Below are positions 1 to 7,762 of a DNA stretch of 64,000 nt, one piece after another. Below the pieces are notes generated by a model. That model saw only the letters and a program-made list of their open reading frames with translations, was not told the DNA's origin and searched no databases. A program made the translations under genes and the position numbers. Positions within the stretch are counted from its first letter, which is position 1, and each line of letters starts with the position of its first letter. The stretch comes from Candidatus Zixiibacteriota bacterium (GTDB lineage Bacteria > Zixibacteria > MSB-5A5 > GN15 > PGXB01), in assembly GCA_900498245.1 (NCBI GenBank), contig LS998015.1, forward strand, positions 303,425 to 367,424. Direction: 5' to 3'.

Positions 1-1033
1 TATTGTTGGATGCAAGACTCAGTTGCACGAGACTGTCAAGGCTTCCGAGGGGGGTTATGTCGGCAATATCGTTGTCGGAAAGAATGAGGTTGAATAATTT
101 ATTAAGCCCGGAGACGGCGCTGATGTCGGAAATATTATTATCGAAAAGAAAAAGAAAGTGCAGGTCGGTCAACCCCGAAAGCGGGCCAATGTTGGTGATA
201 TTATTCGAGCCGAGTTCGAGTTCCTCGAGGTTGGTCAGGCCGGCCAGCGGAGTGAGGTCGGTAATGGCATTGCCGGTCAGGTAAATCCGTCTTATGCCGT
301 GCAGATTTTGAAGGGGCGAAAGGTCGGCGATCTGATTGTCATACAGGGTCAGGGACTGGAGATGGTTCAAATCGGCGAGGGGAGCGATACCGGTGATGTT
401 GTTATGACGAAGGTTCAGCGAATTCAGGGCGATACAGGCCTCCAGACCGGTAAGGTCGGAAATCCCGGCGCCGGTATCGGAAAACTGAGTGATAGAGAGC
501 AGGTCGGAATTATAGATATCGCCGGTCGGTTTACCGATGGCGGCTCTGATACCGGCCCGCAGGGCGGCATCGGGAAAATTGACGACCAGATTCTGGTTGG
601 TGGTGGCGCTGTCGAGATTGGAAAGGGGGGACCATTTGTCCGATGGGCTCTTGGCTTTGAGGGCGAAACAGTACAGGGTGCCCGGGGTCAGGCCGGTGAC
701 AAGCATGCTCTGGGGAAGGCCCGGGAAATTGGGTCCCGGGGGATTGGCGGCGGAAGTCGCCGTGCCCCAGTTCTGTTCGGTAATCATGAATTCGGCGTAA
801 CGGACGCTGTAGGCATCGGCATTGCCAGGCTGGCCGCTGTCGCCGGGAGCGGTCCACGCCAGCGTGACGGTGGTTGCGGTGACTTCGGTAATCTCCAGAT
901 CATCGACGGCCGGCGGCGCCGGCTCATCATCGTTGTCCACGCCCGATCCGCCTTTGGAGCAGGCGAGCATAGTCAAAGCGATACAAAGGGTCAGAATTAG
1001 AAGCAATTTGAAAGAGTTGCGCCCGGAAAACAT
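1..1033 (-). CDS. FnIII + leucine-rich-repeat lipoprotein (3' end cut off)
   Basis: Reading the minus strand from ATG at 1033 gives an open frame that runs off the window edge. It starts with a lipoprotein signal (hydrophobic stretch ending LALTMLAC), then an acidic linker, a fibronectin-III-like domain (TVTLAWTAPGDSGQPG ... LVTGLTPGTLYCFALKA), then at least five roughly 22-residue leucine-rich repeats of the internalin type (for example LTNLEELELGSNNITNIGPL). A GGAGG site lies about 5 bases before the ATG. FnIII plus LRR suggests a surface-anchored binding protein; the ligand cannot be told. The open frames on the plus strand here are shadows. Sure of architecture, not of role. Confidence 0.85.
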   Translation of the reverse strand, partial: MFSGRNSFKLLLILTLCIALTMLACSKGGSGVDNDDEPAPPAVDDLEITEVTATTVTLAWTAPGDSGQPGNADAYSVRYAEFMITEQNWGTATSAANPPGPNFPGLPQSMLVTGLTPGTLYCFALKAKSPSDKWSPLSNLDSATTNQNLVVNFPDAALRAGIRAAIGKPTGDIYNSDLLSITQFSDTGAGISDLTGLEACIALNSLNLRHNNITGIAPLADLNHLQSLTLYDNQIADLSPLQNLHGIRRIYLTGNAITDLTPLAGLTNLEELELGSNNITNIGPLSGLTDLHFLFLFDNNISDISAVSGLNKLFNLILSDNDIADITPLGSLDSLVQLSLASNN

Positions 1034-1205
1034 ATAATCCTCCGCACCAAGGGTGTTAAAAAGAGCTTTTATTTAATCCCGCAAGACGTTATGATATGTT
1101 TGTAAAAGACCTTTCCGTGCCCGTGTAAGTCTATAATAAAATACAGCCGAGGGACGAATTTAGCAACGGCAAAATGGACAAAATTATCTTTCAAGGAGAA
1201 ATACC

Positions 1206-1685
1206 ATGACCAGAAAAGACCATCTTCTTTATATGCTTAAAACCAATCAGTTCGTGATCAAGAAACTTCTCGACGATATCACTGAGGAAGAATCGATGAT
1301 CCGCGGGGAGGGCGGGTTCAACCATATCCGGTGGCTCACGGGGCACTTATACGGGAGCGACGGTTACAGTTTTTCGCTTCTGGGGGTCGAAGACGAGGCG
1401 ACGGGCAAATACAGCAAGATATTCGGCGGGGGATCGGTGGTATCCGACGATCCGGCGGTGTATCCGTCGATGGCGGACATTCGCGATCGTCTCTACAAAT
1501 CGCACGACAAACTGATGGAGGTAATTGAAGCGGCGCCGGACGGGGATCTGGAGAAAGAAATCGGCGGGGAGAGAAAACAGCCGGTCTGGCAGGGATTGAC
1601 CTTTTTGGCGATGCATGAGTTTTATCATGCCGGGCAGATCGTGCATATCCGCAAGATGCTGGGCCGGTCCCGGCCGTTTGCATGA
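1206..1685 (+). CDS. DinB-like putative metal-dependent four-helix protein
   Basis: 159 residues, the usual size of the DinB/YfiT superfamily. These are four-helix-bundle proteins with a three-histidine metal site, some of which are thiol transferases. Visible ligands are H47 (in RWLTGHL) and H137 and H141 (in HEFYHAGQ), spaced as in the family. An AAGGAG site lies about 8 bases before the ATG. Neighbour downstream is a methyltransferase on the same strand with 62 bases between. The substrate is unknown; many members are annotated only as DinB family proteins. Confidence 0.8.
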   Translation: MTRKDHLLYMLKTNQFVIKKLLDDITEEESMIRGEGGFNHIRWLTGHLYGSDGYSFSLLGVEDEATGKYSKIFGGGSVVSDDPAVYPSMADIRDRLYKSHDKLMEVIEAAPDGDLEKEIGGERKQPVWQGLTFLAMHEFYHAGQIVHIRKMLGRSRPFA

Positions 1686-1747
1686 TGAGGTACAGGTATT
1701 TAATATGAGAGTATGATGATTTAGGGATATTTTTGGAGGGAATAAAT

Positions 1748-2548
1748 ATGGATCTGCGTGTAAGTTACAATGATAATCCAATTATGGCGGAATTGTATGA
1801 TTTGGTTCCGGCGTATCGGGATCGTCCCGATAAAGATTTTTATCTCAAGTGCGCGGCCGCTGCCAAAGGCAGAATTCTGGAATTGGGATGCGGGACGGGG
1901 CGGATTCTGGCGCCGATCGCGGAAGCGGGGTATCCTGTCACCGGGCTCGATATGTCGGAACATATGCTGGCCAAATGCCGCCGCAAACTGGAAGCGCTCG
2001 GTAAGGACCGGACAGAGCAGGTCCAACTGGTCCGGGGGAACATGGCTGATTTCCAGTTCGACGGCAAGTTCGGGCTCACAATCATTACGTTTCATGCTTT
2101 TCAGCATTTGATTACAATGGAACAGCAAATGGCCTGCCTTGGATGTATCAACCGTCATCTGGAATTGAACGGCAGATTGATATTCGATGTTTTTTTCGTG
2201 GATTTCAAGAGAATCAATAATCCTCTCTTTCTCGAGGAGATGGAAATGTACGGCAAAACGGTCCTTCCCGACGGCCACCGGCTGAAGGCGAACAGCCGTA
2301 TTGCCGGGTTTCATCCGGCCGAGCAGTACAATGATATCGAGATGATTTACTATCTCACTAATCGGGACGGACGATCCCAGCGGGTGGTGCATGCCTTCCC
2401 GATGCGGTATTTTTTTCGATACGAAGTGGAGCATTTACTGGAGCGGTGCGGGTTTCGGGTAGCGGGGCTTTATGGGAAATTTGACGAATCACCGCTGGCG
2501 GATGACTCGCCGGAGATGATTTTCGTGGCAGAGAAATATAGGGAGTAA
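1748..2548 (+). CDS. class I SAM-dependent methyltransferase
   Basis: 266 residues from ATG at 1748, chosen over an in-frame TTG at 1733 because GGAGGG lies at 1735-1740, 7 bases upstream of the ATG. The SAM-binding motif I is ILELGCGTGRIL, followed by the acidic end of strand two in VTGLDMSEHML; then ITFHAFQHL in the motif IV area. The C-terminal part has the RYFFRYEVEHLLERCGF helix seen in many small-molecule methyltransferases of the Methyltransf_25/11 type. Probably cytoplasmic. The acceptor cannot be deduced. May be co-transcribed with the DinB-like gene. Confidence 0.85.
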   Translation: MDLRVSYNDNPIMAELYDLVPAYRDRPDKDFYLKCAAAAKGRILELGCGTGRILAPIAEAGYPVTGLDMSEHMLAKCRRKLEALGKDRTEQVQLVRGNMADFQFDGKFGLTIITFHAFQHLITMEQQMACLGCINRHLELNGRLIFDVFFVDFKRINNPLFLEEMEMYGKTVLPDGHRLKANSRIAGFHPAEQYNDIEMIYYLTNRDGRSQRVVHAFPMRYFFRYEVEHLLERCGFRVAGLYGKFDESPLADDSPEMIFVAEKYRE

Positions 2549-2621
2549 TTTTTGTGACAGATGTACCGCAGAGTCACAGCCCGTCCATTGGCCGGGCCAA
2601 AAACCCGCGCAACTTGAAAAG

Positions 2622-2670
2622 TGTGGCTGAACCGCAAGACTTCGTCTGGGGTTCCGCCCTACAACTTGCT
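2622..2670 (+). repeat. interspersed hairpin repeat, copy 1 of 3
   Basis: Contains outer arms GGCTGAACC and GGTTCCGCC around a conserved centre GCAAGACTTCGTCTGG, which itself can fold (AGAC-TTC-GTCT). The outer stem has one mismatch in this copy. Other copies lie at 6454-6502 and, inverted, at 56925-56968. It sits between two convergent genes and touches the stop codon of the minus-strand gene. Confidence 0.75.
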
Positions 2671-5138
2671 TAAGGACAATTAAGAGCCGGCCCGTTCTTA
2701 TAAATGCGGTTGATTATGCCAGCGACATCTATAATATTAATGCCTCCCGAATTATTCACATCGCATGCCTGAAGATGATTTGGTGCTGGTCCGTTCTTAT
2801 ACAAATAATTCAATAAATTGGCAATGTCAAGGATGTTCAAGATGCCATTATCATCGACATCGCCGCAGATGTAAGAATTCTTCGTCCATCGGGCCAAATA
2901 GGCGGAGACTTTTTCCCCTGCAATCGTAAAATATCCTCCGGCAATCAATTTGCCATTATACACTGAAAGGGCAAGAACAGAGTCATCTACCCCAGAACCC
3001 AAGCTTGAGCAAACTGATCCGTCCCAGGAGAGTATGTAATTAACCGTATCATAATAATTTGTACTTGCGAATCTGCCGCCCACAATTAATTTACCATCAT
3101 AGACTGCCAAGGCTTCAATAGTGTTGTTTACCCCGCATCCGATTCCTGACCAGCTGTTTCCATCCCAGGACACAGGCCAGTTATATCCATAGCCGGTAAT
3201 TACCGCAATCAGTTTCCCATCATATACGGTTAAGGCATGGACAACGCCACCCATTCCCGATCCCAGAGCCGACCACCCCATGCTATCCCAGGACGCTATG
3301 TACTCCGCTGCCACGCCACCGGCTGTTTTGAATGAGCCAGCCGCGATCAGTTTCCCGTCGTAGACCGTTAATGCATAGACGTTGTTACCCATTCCCGACC
3401 CTAGCGGAGCCCACCCTGCCCCATCCCATGATGCAATGTATTTTGCTGACACGCCACCAGCCGAACTGAAATTGCCCCCCGCGATCAGTTTTCCGTCGTA
3501 AACAGTTAGCGCAGAAACCGTGCTACCGGTTCCCAACCCCAGCGGAAGCCAACCCACCCCGTCCCATTTTGCAACGTTACTTGTCACCGCACCACCAGCA
3601 ATTGAGAAGAATCCGCCTGCAATTAATTCTCCGTTGTACACTGCCAGGGCGAAGACTGTGTTGTTCATTCCTGTTCCTAGAGGCGACCAGGCGCTCCCAT
3701 CCCAGGCCGCTATGTAATTTGCCGCTGTTCCGCCGATAGCTGTGGAATAACCCCCTGCTATTAGTCTTCCGTTGTAAACTGTTAGGGCACGAACAAAGCA
3801 CTGATTAAAGCCCCCTACGCCTGGCGCAAGTGCCAGCCAATTAATCCCATTCCAAGATGCTATAGAATTCGCGGCCGCGTCTCCAGCCACAGTGAAATCC
3901 CCGCCAGTTATTAGCATCTCGTTATATGTGACCAGCGCTCTAACCTTTACGCCAATGATGCCGGACCCCAGCGGTGACCAACTGTTCCCGTCCCATGAAG
4001 CTATGCGATGCCCCTCAATGCCTCCAGCTGTTGTAAAAGTGCCCCCCGCTATCAGTCGCCCGCCATATTCGGCAAACGCGTAGACGACGCTGTTCACTCC
4101 GGATCCCATCGGCGACCAACTATTCCCATCCCAAAAAGCTATATGATTCGCTTCAATGCCCCCGGCCGTCGTGAAGAAGCCCCCGGCTATCAGATTGTTA
4201 TCATAAACTGTAAGAGCGGAAACCTCACTATTCATTCCCGAATCAAGCTGAGACCAATTGCTTCCGTCCCAAGACGAAATGTATTTCGCCGCCGTTTCCC
4301 CGGCCGTTGTGAAATTCCCACCCGCTATTAATTTCCCACCGTATTCGACCAGAGCAGAGACGGAGTGATATTGGTCGCTAATTCCCAATCCCAACGACGC
4401 CCAGCTTGTTCCGTCCCACGAAGCTATATTCATCGCCGCAGTACTAATACCATTTGCCGTCGCAAATTGCCCTCCTGCTATTAATTTTCCGTCATACACG
4501 GTCAGTGCGGCAATAGCTGGATTGCTGCTTATTCCACCCACTCCACCACCAACAGGTGACCAATCGGTTCCATCCCAAGATGCTATACAATTGACATTTA
4601 TGCCTCCAGCAAGACCAAAAAATCCGCCTGCTATTAATTTCCCATTATAGACTGTGAGCGCCAACACGGTGGGGTAAGATCCTCCCTCTATACCAGATCC
4701 CAGCGAAAACCAAGATGAACCATCCCAGGCAGCAATATTATTAGCAATTATATTACCAGCGATTGTAAATCTGCCTGCAACAATGAGTTTCCCGTCGTAA
4801 AAGGTCATTGCGCGAACTTCACCGTTAATGCCCGGTATACTGGGAGAGATGCTATTGTCCCAATAGATATCGTCGGGATTGTCAGCAGGATTGGCAGGAG
4901 AAGCGGGGCTGAACACAGGCTGGCCTGTGGCCGGGTCAATGGTCGATTTAAAACCTTTTATGTCCAATGAGCCCTGGTAGCCCGACTTCCGGGCGGCTTC
5001 CAAATCAAATTGGCCGTCAGGGGTAAGAAAAGACTTTACACTCGGGATGTTTTTCGGTCCTGTTTCTCCAAAGGCGAGGCAAAAAGATATCAAAACCATA
5101 AAAATGGTTGCAGTAATGCAAATAGCACTCTTGATCAT
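2670..5138 (-). CDS. secreted 14-repeat propeller-like protein with C-terminal dockerin-like pair
   Basis: 822 residues with a signal peptide (MIKSAICITATIFMVLISFCLAFG). Residues from about 110 to 745 are fourteen tandem repeats of about 45 residues, each of the form VxALTVYDGKLIAGG-FTTAGG-IASWDGxxWSPLGSGM. Fourteen is twice seven, which would suit two seven-bladed beta-propellers, though no structure is known to me for this repeat. The last 65 residues are a dockerin-like pair of Ca-binding loops (CGDVDDNGILNILDI and CDVNNSGGINIIDV). No cohesin is seen in the window. Repeat 12 is shorter and lacks the FTTAGG part. A GGAGGATT site precedes the ATG. Confidence 0.85.
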   Translation of the reverse strand: MIKSAICITATIFMVLISFCLAFGETGPKNIPSVKSFLTPDGQFDLEAARKSGYQGSLDIKGFKSTIDPATGQPVFSPASPANPADNPDDIYWDNSISPSIPGINGEVRAMTFYDGKLIVAGRFTIAGNIIANNIAAWDGSSWFSLGSGIEGGSYPTVLALTVYNGKLIAGGFFGLAGGINVNCIASWDGTDWSPVGGGVGGISSNPAIAALTVYDGKLIAGGQFATANGISTAAMNIASWDGTSWASLGLGISDQYHSVSALVEYGGKLIAGGNFTTAGETAAKYISSWDGSNWSQLDSGMNSEVSALTVYDNNLIAGGFFTTAGGIEANHIAFWDGNSWSPMGSGVNSVVYAFAEYGGRLIAGGTFTTAGGIEGHRIASWDGNSWSPLGSGIIGVKVRALVTYNEMLITGGDFTVAGDAAANSIASWNGINWLALAPGVGGFNQCFVRALTVYNGRLIAGGYSTAIGGTAANYIAAWDGSAWSPLGTGMNNTVFALAVYNGELIAGGFFSIAGGAVTSNVAKWDGVGWLPLGLGTGSTVSALTVYDGKLIAGGNFSSAGGVSAKYIASWDGAGWAPLGSGMGNNVYALTVYDGKLIAAGSFKTAGGVAAEYIASWDSMGWSALGSGMGGVVHALTVYDGKLIAVITGYGYNWPVSWDGNSWSGIGCGVNNTIEALAVYDGKLIVGGRFASTNYYDTVNYILSWDGSVCSSLGSGVDDSVLALSVYNGKLIAGGYFTIAGEKVSAYLARWTKNSYICGDVDDNGILNILDIANLLNYLYKNGPAPNHLQACDVNNSGGINIIDVAGIINRIYKNGPALNCP

Positions 5139-5434
5139 TCAATCCTCCGCGAAACTCAAATTGAAATTGTTTTGATGATAGGTAACAGATACGCTTTTTT
5201 GAAATGACATTGTCCATCGATGTGCTGACACCAAAAACATCCAAAATATCCTTCTATAAGGCTGTCTGAACCATCTCGGCGAATGCCGATGTGCTCGATG
5301 GACCCTTTAAATATAAGGATTTCGGATAAATTAACAACAAAAAATGGGGAGACAAACCTATTATCTTTATATGTGGAATATACCCCTGATGTGACCACTG
5401 ATAGATCTTGGATACCCGCACATTTAGCAATTTT
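5139..5434. other. AT-rich spacer, no gene seen
   Basis: Apart from the start region of the minus-strand repeat protein, I see no convincing reading frame, RNA or hairpin. The following 144 bases are the inverted-repeat element. Confidence 0.5.
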
Positions 5435-5578
5435 AGGTCAAGACCCTGATTGGTGTGGCGGGGTTGAAACGGGGTAGCGGTCTTGACATTCCATTTTTAA
5501 AGTGCTTAATATTAAAATGATTGGTGTCAAGACCGCCGCCACGTCGCATCCCATCCCGACCAATCGGGGTCTTGACCT
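5435..5578 (+). mobile_element. 144-bp MITE-like inverted-repeat element, copy 1
   Basis: Ends are imperfect inverted repeats: AGGTCAAGACCCTGATTGG at the left and, on the other strand at the right, AGGTCAAGACCCCGATTGG (18 of 19 matching). A second, inner inverted pair is GCGGTCTTGACA / TGTCAAGACCGC. The AT-rich middle holds a promoter-like pair, TTGACA at 5483-5488 and TAATAT at 5507-5512 (18-base spacer), pointing at the gene starting at 5603. No reading frame inside. A nearly identical copy is at 6277-6420. A transposase for it is not seen here. Confidence 0.8.
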
Positions 5579-5602
5579 ACGGGTTCCTTAAAAAGAGGAG
5601 AT

Positions 5603-6265
5603 ATGCTTAGATATATATCGGCCCTAATATTCGCAGTGTTTCCCCTGGTCAATGCGAATGGTGATGGCAACAAAGTGGATTCGCTAATTAATAAGTATAT
5701 CGATGCCAATATTCTGGCGAAGTGCGATTCCGCCCTGGCGAAGATGAGTGGATATGAGGACAGCGCTCAAGATGCGAAATTCTTTAAACCTGAAATTGCG
5801 CATTCAGGATATTTGAGAATAAAGGATACTGCCTATTACGCTTTGTTGTTCAGATGCAGCGGATTTGGTCAGTTTTTATTAATTGATTCAATTGAAAGAG
5901 ATGTGGTGCGTGGAAAAATTGATATTCAGATTCCTGGAAGTGTAGCTTTGTTTAATACTGCAGATATTAAAGATATAAATGGTGATAGCATACCAGAGTT
6001 GGAGTTTGCTCTTACTGCCGGAGCCCATGGATATTATGTTTGTTATCTGTCCCTGAACCTAGACAAACTGAATTTTCTCAAAGATGACAAAGGAGAATAT
6101 CTCTTCTATGCAATTATGGGGGGCATTGGGCTGATTCCAACCAGCAAACCAAATGTCTTTGATATCAGGGTGGGTAATTGGCTGGAGAAAGGACAAAAGG
6201 CCAATTACAGTCTGTATAAATGGAACGGCGAATGTTATGAGTTCAAAGAAGACGTGATATATTGA
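5603..6265 (+). CDS. secreted hypothetical protein with an FG-GAP-like DINGDS loop
   Basis: 220 residues; not recognised as a named family. Signal peptide MLRYISALIFAVFPLVNANG. A central segment ADIKDINGDSIPELEFA resembles the Ca-binding loop of FG-GAP/VCBS repeats, but only one such loop is seen. The ATG at 5603 has GAGGAG about 5 bases upstream. It is bracketed by the two direct copies of the 144-bp element, and the left copy offers a promoter about 90 bases upstream. The codon choice is AT-richer than that of the core genes. Function unknown; likely a periplasmic or exported accessory protein. Confidence 0.65.
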   Translation: MLRYISALIFAVFPLVNANGDGNKVDSLINKYIDANILAKCDSALAKMSGYEDSAQDAKFFKPEIAHSGYLRIKDTAYYALLFRCSGFGQFLLIDSIERDVVRGKIDIQIPGSVALFNTADIKDINGDSIPELEFALTAGAHGYYVCYLSLNLDKLNFLKDDKGEYLFYAIMGGIGLIPTSKPNVFDIRVGNWLEKGQKANYSLYKWNGECYEFKEDVIY

Positions 6266-6276
6266 AGAGCAATTGT

Positions 6277-6420
6277 AGGTCAAGACCCTGATTGGAGTGG
6301 TGGGGTTGAAATGGGGTAGCGGTCTTGACATTCCATTTTTAAAGTGCTTAATATTAAAATGATTGGTGTCAAGACCGCCGCCGCGCCGCATCCCATCCCG
6401 ACCAATCGGGGTCTTGACCT
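6277..6420 (+). mobile_element. 144-bp MITE-like inverted-repeat element, copy 2
   Basis: Same length and orientation as the copy at 5435-5578, with five base differences by my count (about 96 percent identity). Same terminal and inner inverted repeats. The promoter-like pair is TTGACA at 6325-6330 and TAATAT at 6349-6354. Both copies follow the similar flank AGCAATTnT. Confidence 0.8.
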
Positions 6421-6453
6421 GCGGTTGCACGTTCGCAATTAGATTCAGATATG

Positions 6454-6502
6454 TTTGGCAGAACCGCAAGACTTCGTCTGGGGTTCTGCCCTACAAGTTG
6501 TT
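6454..6502 (+). repeat. interspersed hairpin repeat, copy 2 of 3
   Basis: Outer arms GGCAGAACC / GGTTCTGCC pair perfectly; the centre GCAAGACTTCGTCTGG is identical to copy 1. Relative to the copy at 56925-56968 the fourth stem pair has changed on both sides (A-T here, G-C there), a compensatory change. Confidence 0.75.
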
Positions 6503-6551
6503 GAAGCGGATAAAAACATAATCACCCCCAAACCCCATAGAACCCCATCTT

Positions 6552-6628
6552 CCCCTCCCAAAGTTTGGGGGTGGCACCTAAAAGATCAGGCGAGAGAAGA
6601 GGAGGACCGTCAGGAGAGACTCCGACGG
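6552..6628. repeat. two further short palindromes
   Basis: CCCAAAGTTTGGG lies at 6557-6569 within a C-rich/G-rich context, and a hairpin at 6607-6628 pairs CCGTC-A-GGAG with CTCC-GACGG around an AGA loop. With the repeat at 6454-6502 they make a cluster of three different palindromes between the 144-bp element and the next gene. Confidence 0.5.
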
Positions 6629-6675
6629 CGCATTTAATTCTTGACTATAGCAACCAATCTCATTTATTAGAGTCA

Positions 6676-7074
6676 ATGTGTAAGTCGTTGAAAAGAAAAT
6701 GTCTCTGTTCCCTCTCGATACCTATTGCACTAATAGTAATATTGGTGATATTAACTGCGTCATTAGACTCTTGCGTTGCCACTAATTGCTATAATGCCTT
6801 CAAATTTCATTATAAAAATTCAAATTACTTTGCTTCATATCTTGTAAAGCCACAATGGGAAAAGGCGATTAACGTTGCGGATAGCGCCTTTGCGACTGAA
6901 GATATGAAAGATAGAAGTTTTCGAAAGTTGATTCTTCCTGATGACGACAGAGAATCGATACAGGTGGAGTACATACCTGTAATTGATTCAAATTATAATA
7001 TCTCGGGTCAGGGGATAATATACACGATCTCATTGAAAAATAATAAGATTACAAAAACCGTAAAATTTCCCTGA
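6676..7074 (+). CDS. small membrane-anchored or lipoprotein-like hypothetical protein
   Basis: 132 residues from ATG 6676. The frame is open upstream to 6565, but that stretch lies over the palindromes. The N-terminus is a hydrophobic segment (SIPIALIVILVILTASLDSC) that could be a lipoprotein signal or a membrane anchor. A TTGACT/TATTAG promoter-like pair (6641-6646, 6665-6670) ends only 6 bases before the ATG, which would make the transcript almost leaderless; no ribosome site is visible. The C-terminal half resembles that of the next gene (KPxWxxAxxxADSxF ... VEYxP ... SLKxN), so the two look like diverged tandem duplicates. Function unknown. Confidence 0.55.
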   Translation: MCKSLKRKCLCSLSIPIALIVILVILTASLDSCVATNCYNAFKFHYKNSNYFASYLVKPQWEKAINVADSAFATEDMKDRSFRKLILPDDDRESIQVEYIPVIDSNYNISGQGIIYTISLKNNKITKTVKFP

Positions 7075-7103
7075 TTATAAGATGAAATGAGGTTTTTTGA
7101 TAA

Positions 7104-7487
7104 GTGAAATTAATTAAGTGTTCGATATTTTATTTATTTACTGTAATTACCGTCGGTGGATGTTGTTTCATTAAATGGCCAATGAATAAATTGGGGCTTA
7201 AGGTTCGCCCCACTCCCATATTTGTATGCATCCCCGACGACTTTTATGTATATGGCGGCCCCAAACCAGAGTGGTCTATTGCCGTGACAAAAGCCGACAG
7301 TGTATTTCGCCTTAATACAAGTGAAGTTTCCAAATATAAAAGAAGAACAGCCCGGATGGATAATCTACTGATTGTGGAATACTACCCGCAATATGAACCA
7401 GATTCCGGCGTCATACGCGAATTTTCATTCCATATCCGAATGTCCCTTAAAGATAATTCAGTTATCGGCGCGTATTGGGGCAGTTGA
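7104..7487 (+). CDS. small lipoprotein, paralogue of the preceding gene
   Basis: 127 residues from GTG 7104, 29 bases after the previous stop, with an AGG about 11 bases upstream. The lipoprotein signal ends TVITVGGC. The shared motifs with the upstream protein are KPEWSIAVTKADSVF against KPQWEKAINVADSAF, and VEYYP against VEYIP, then SLKDN against SLKNN. No family recognised. The pair probably forms one transcript. Confidence 0.6.
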   Translation: MKLIKCSIFYLFTVITVGGCCFIKWPMNKLGLKVRPTPIFVCIPDDFYVYGGPKPEWSIAVTKADSVFRLNTSEVSKYKRRTARMDNLLIVEYYPQYEPDSGVIREFSFHIRMSLKDNSVIGAYWGS

Positions 7488-7762
7488 ATTCCTACCTTGC
7501 CCTTTACCTCTTCTTGTTGGTACCCGGCCGAAGTCCCCTCTGCCGCGAGGGGTTATTGCGATAAAACCCCGCTCTGCGAAAATATCACTCTTTGTCGTCT
7601 GAAATTTAATCCTTGTTCCTCGGGCGGGAATGTGGTAAGTTGGCCACATATAGGTTGGATTTGGTTCAGGCGCGGTTATTGTCAAAATATGACACTCGAC
7701 AGGGCCGCCAGAGCGGCCATCGACAAAAATATCAATCATATAAAGCCCCAAAGGAGAAGAAT
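7488..7762. other. spacer upstream of the sugar operon
   Basis: About 275 bases with two small GC hairpins (CCCTCTGCCGCGAGGGG; GGCCGCCAGAGCGGCC). No tRNA cloverleaf or coding frame that I trust. It should carry the promoter of the sugar-transport operon, but I cannot pick one with confidence. Confidence 0.35.

Noticed and set aside
158-1000. Long plus-strand open frame (280 codons)
   Set aside because: It is the complement of the LRR lipoprotein gene; the minus-strand frame has a lipoprotein signal, FnIII and LRR repeats, while this one has no protein-like pattern.
7488-7762. tRNA or small RNA before the sugar operon
   Set aside because: Hairpins are short and do not form a cloverleaf; no CCA-type end or T-loop sequence is found.
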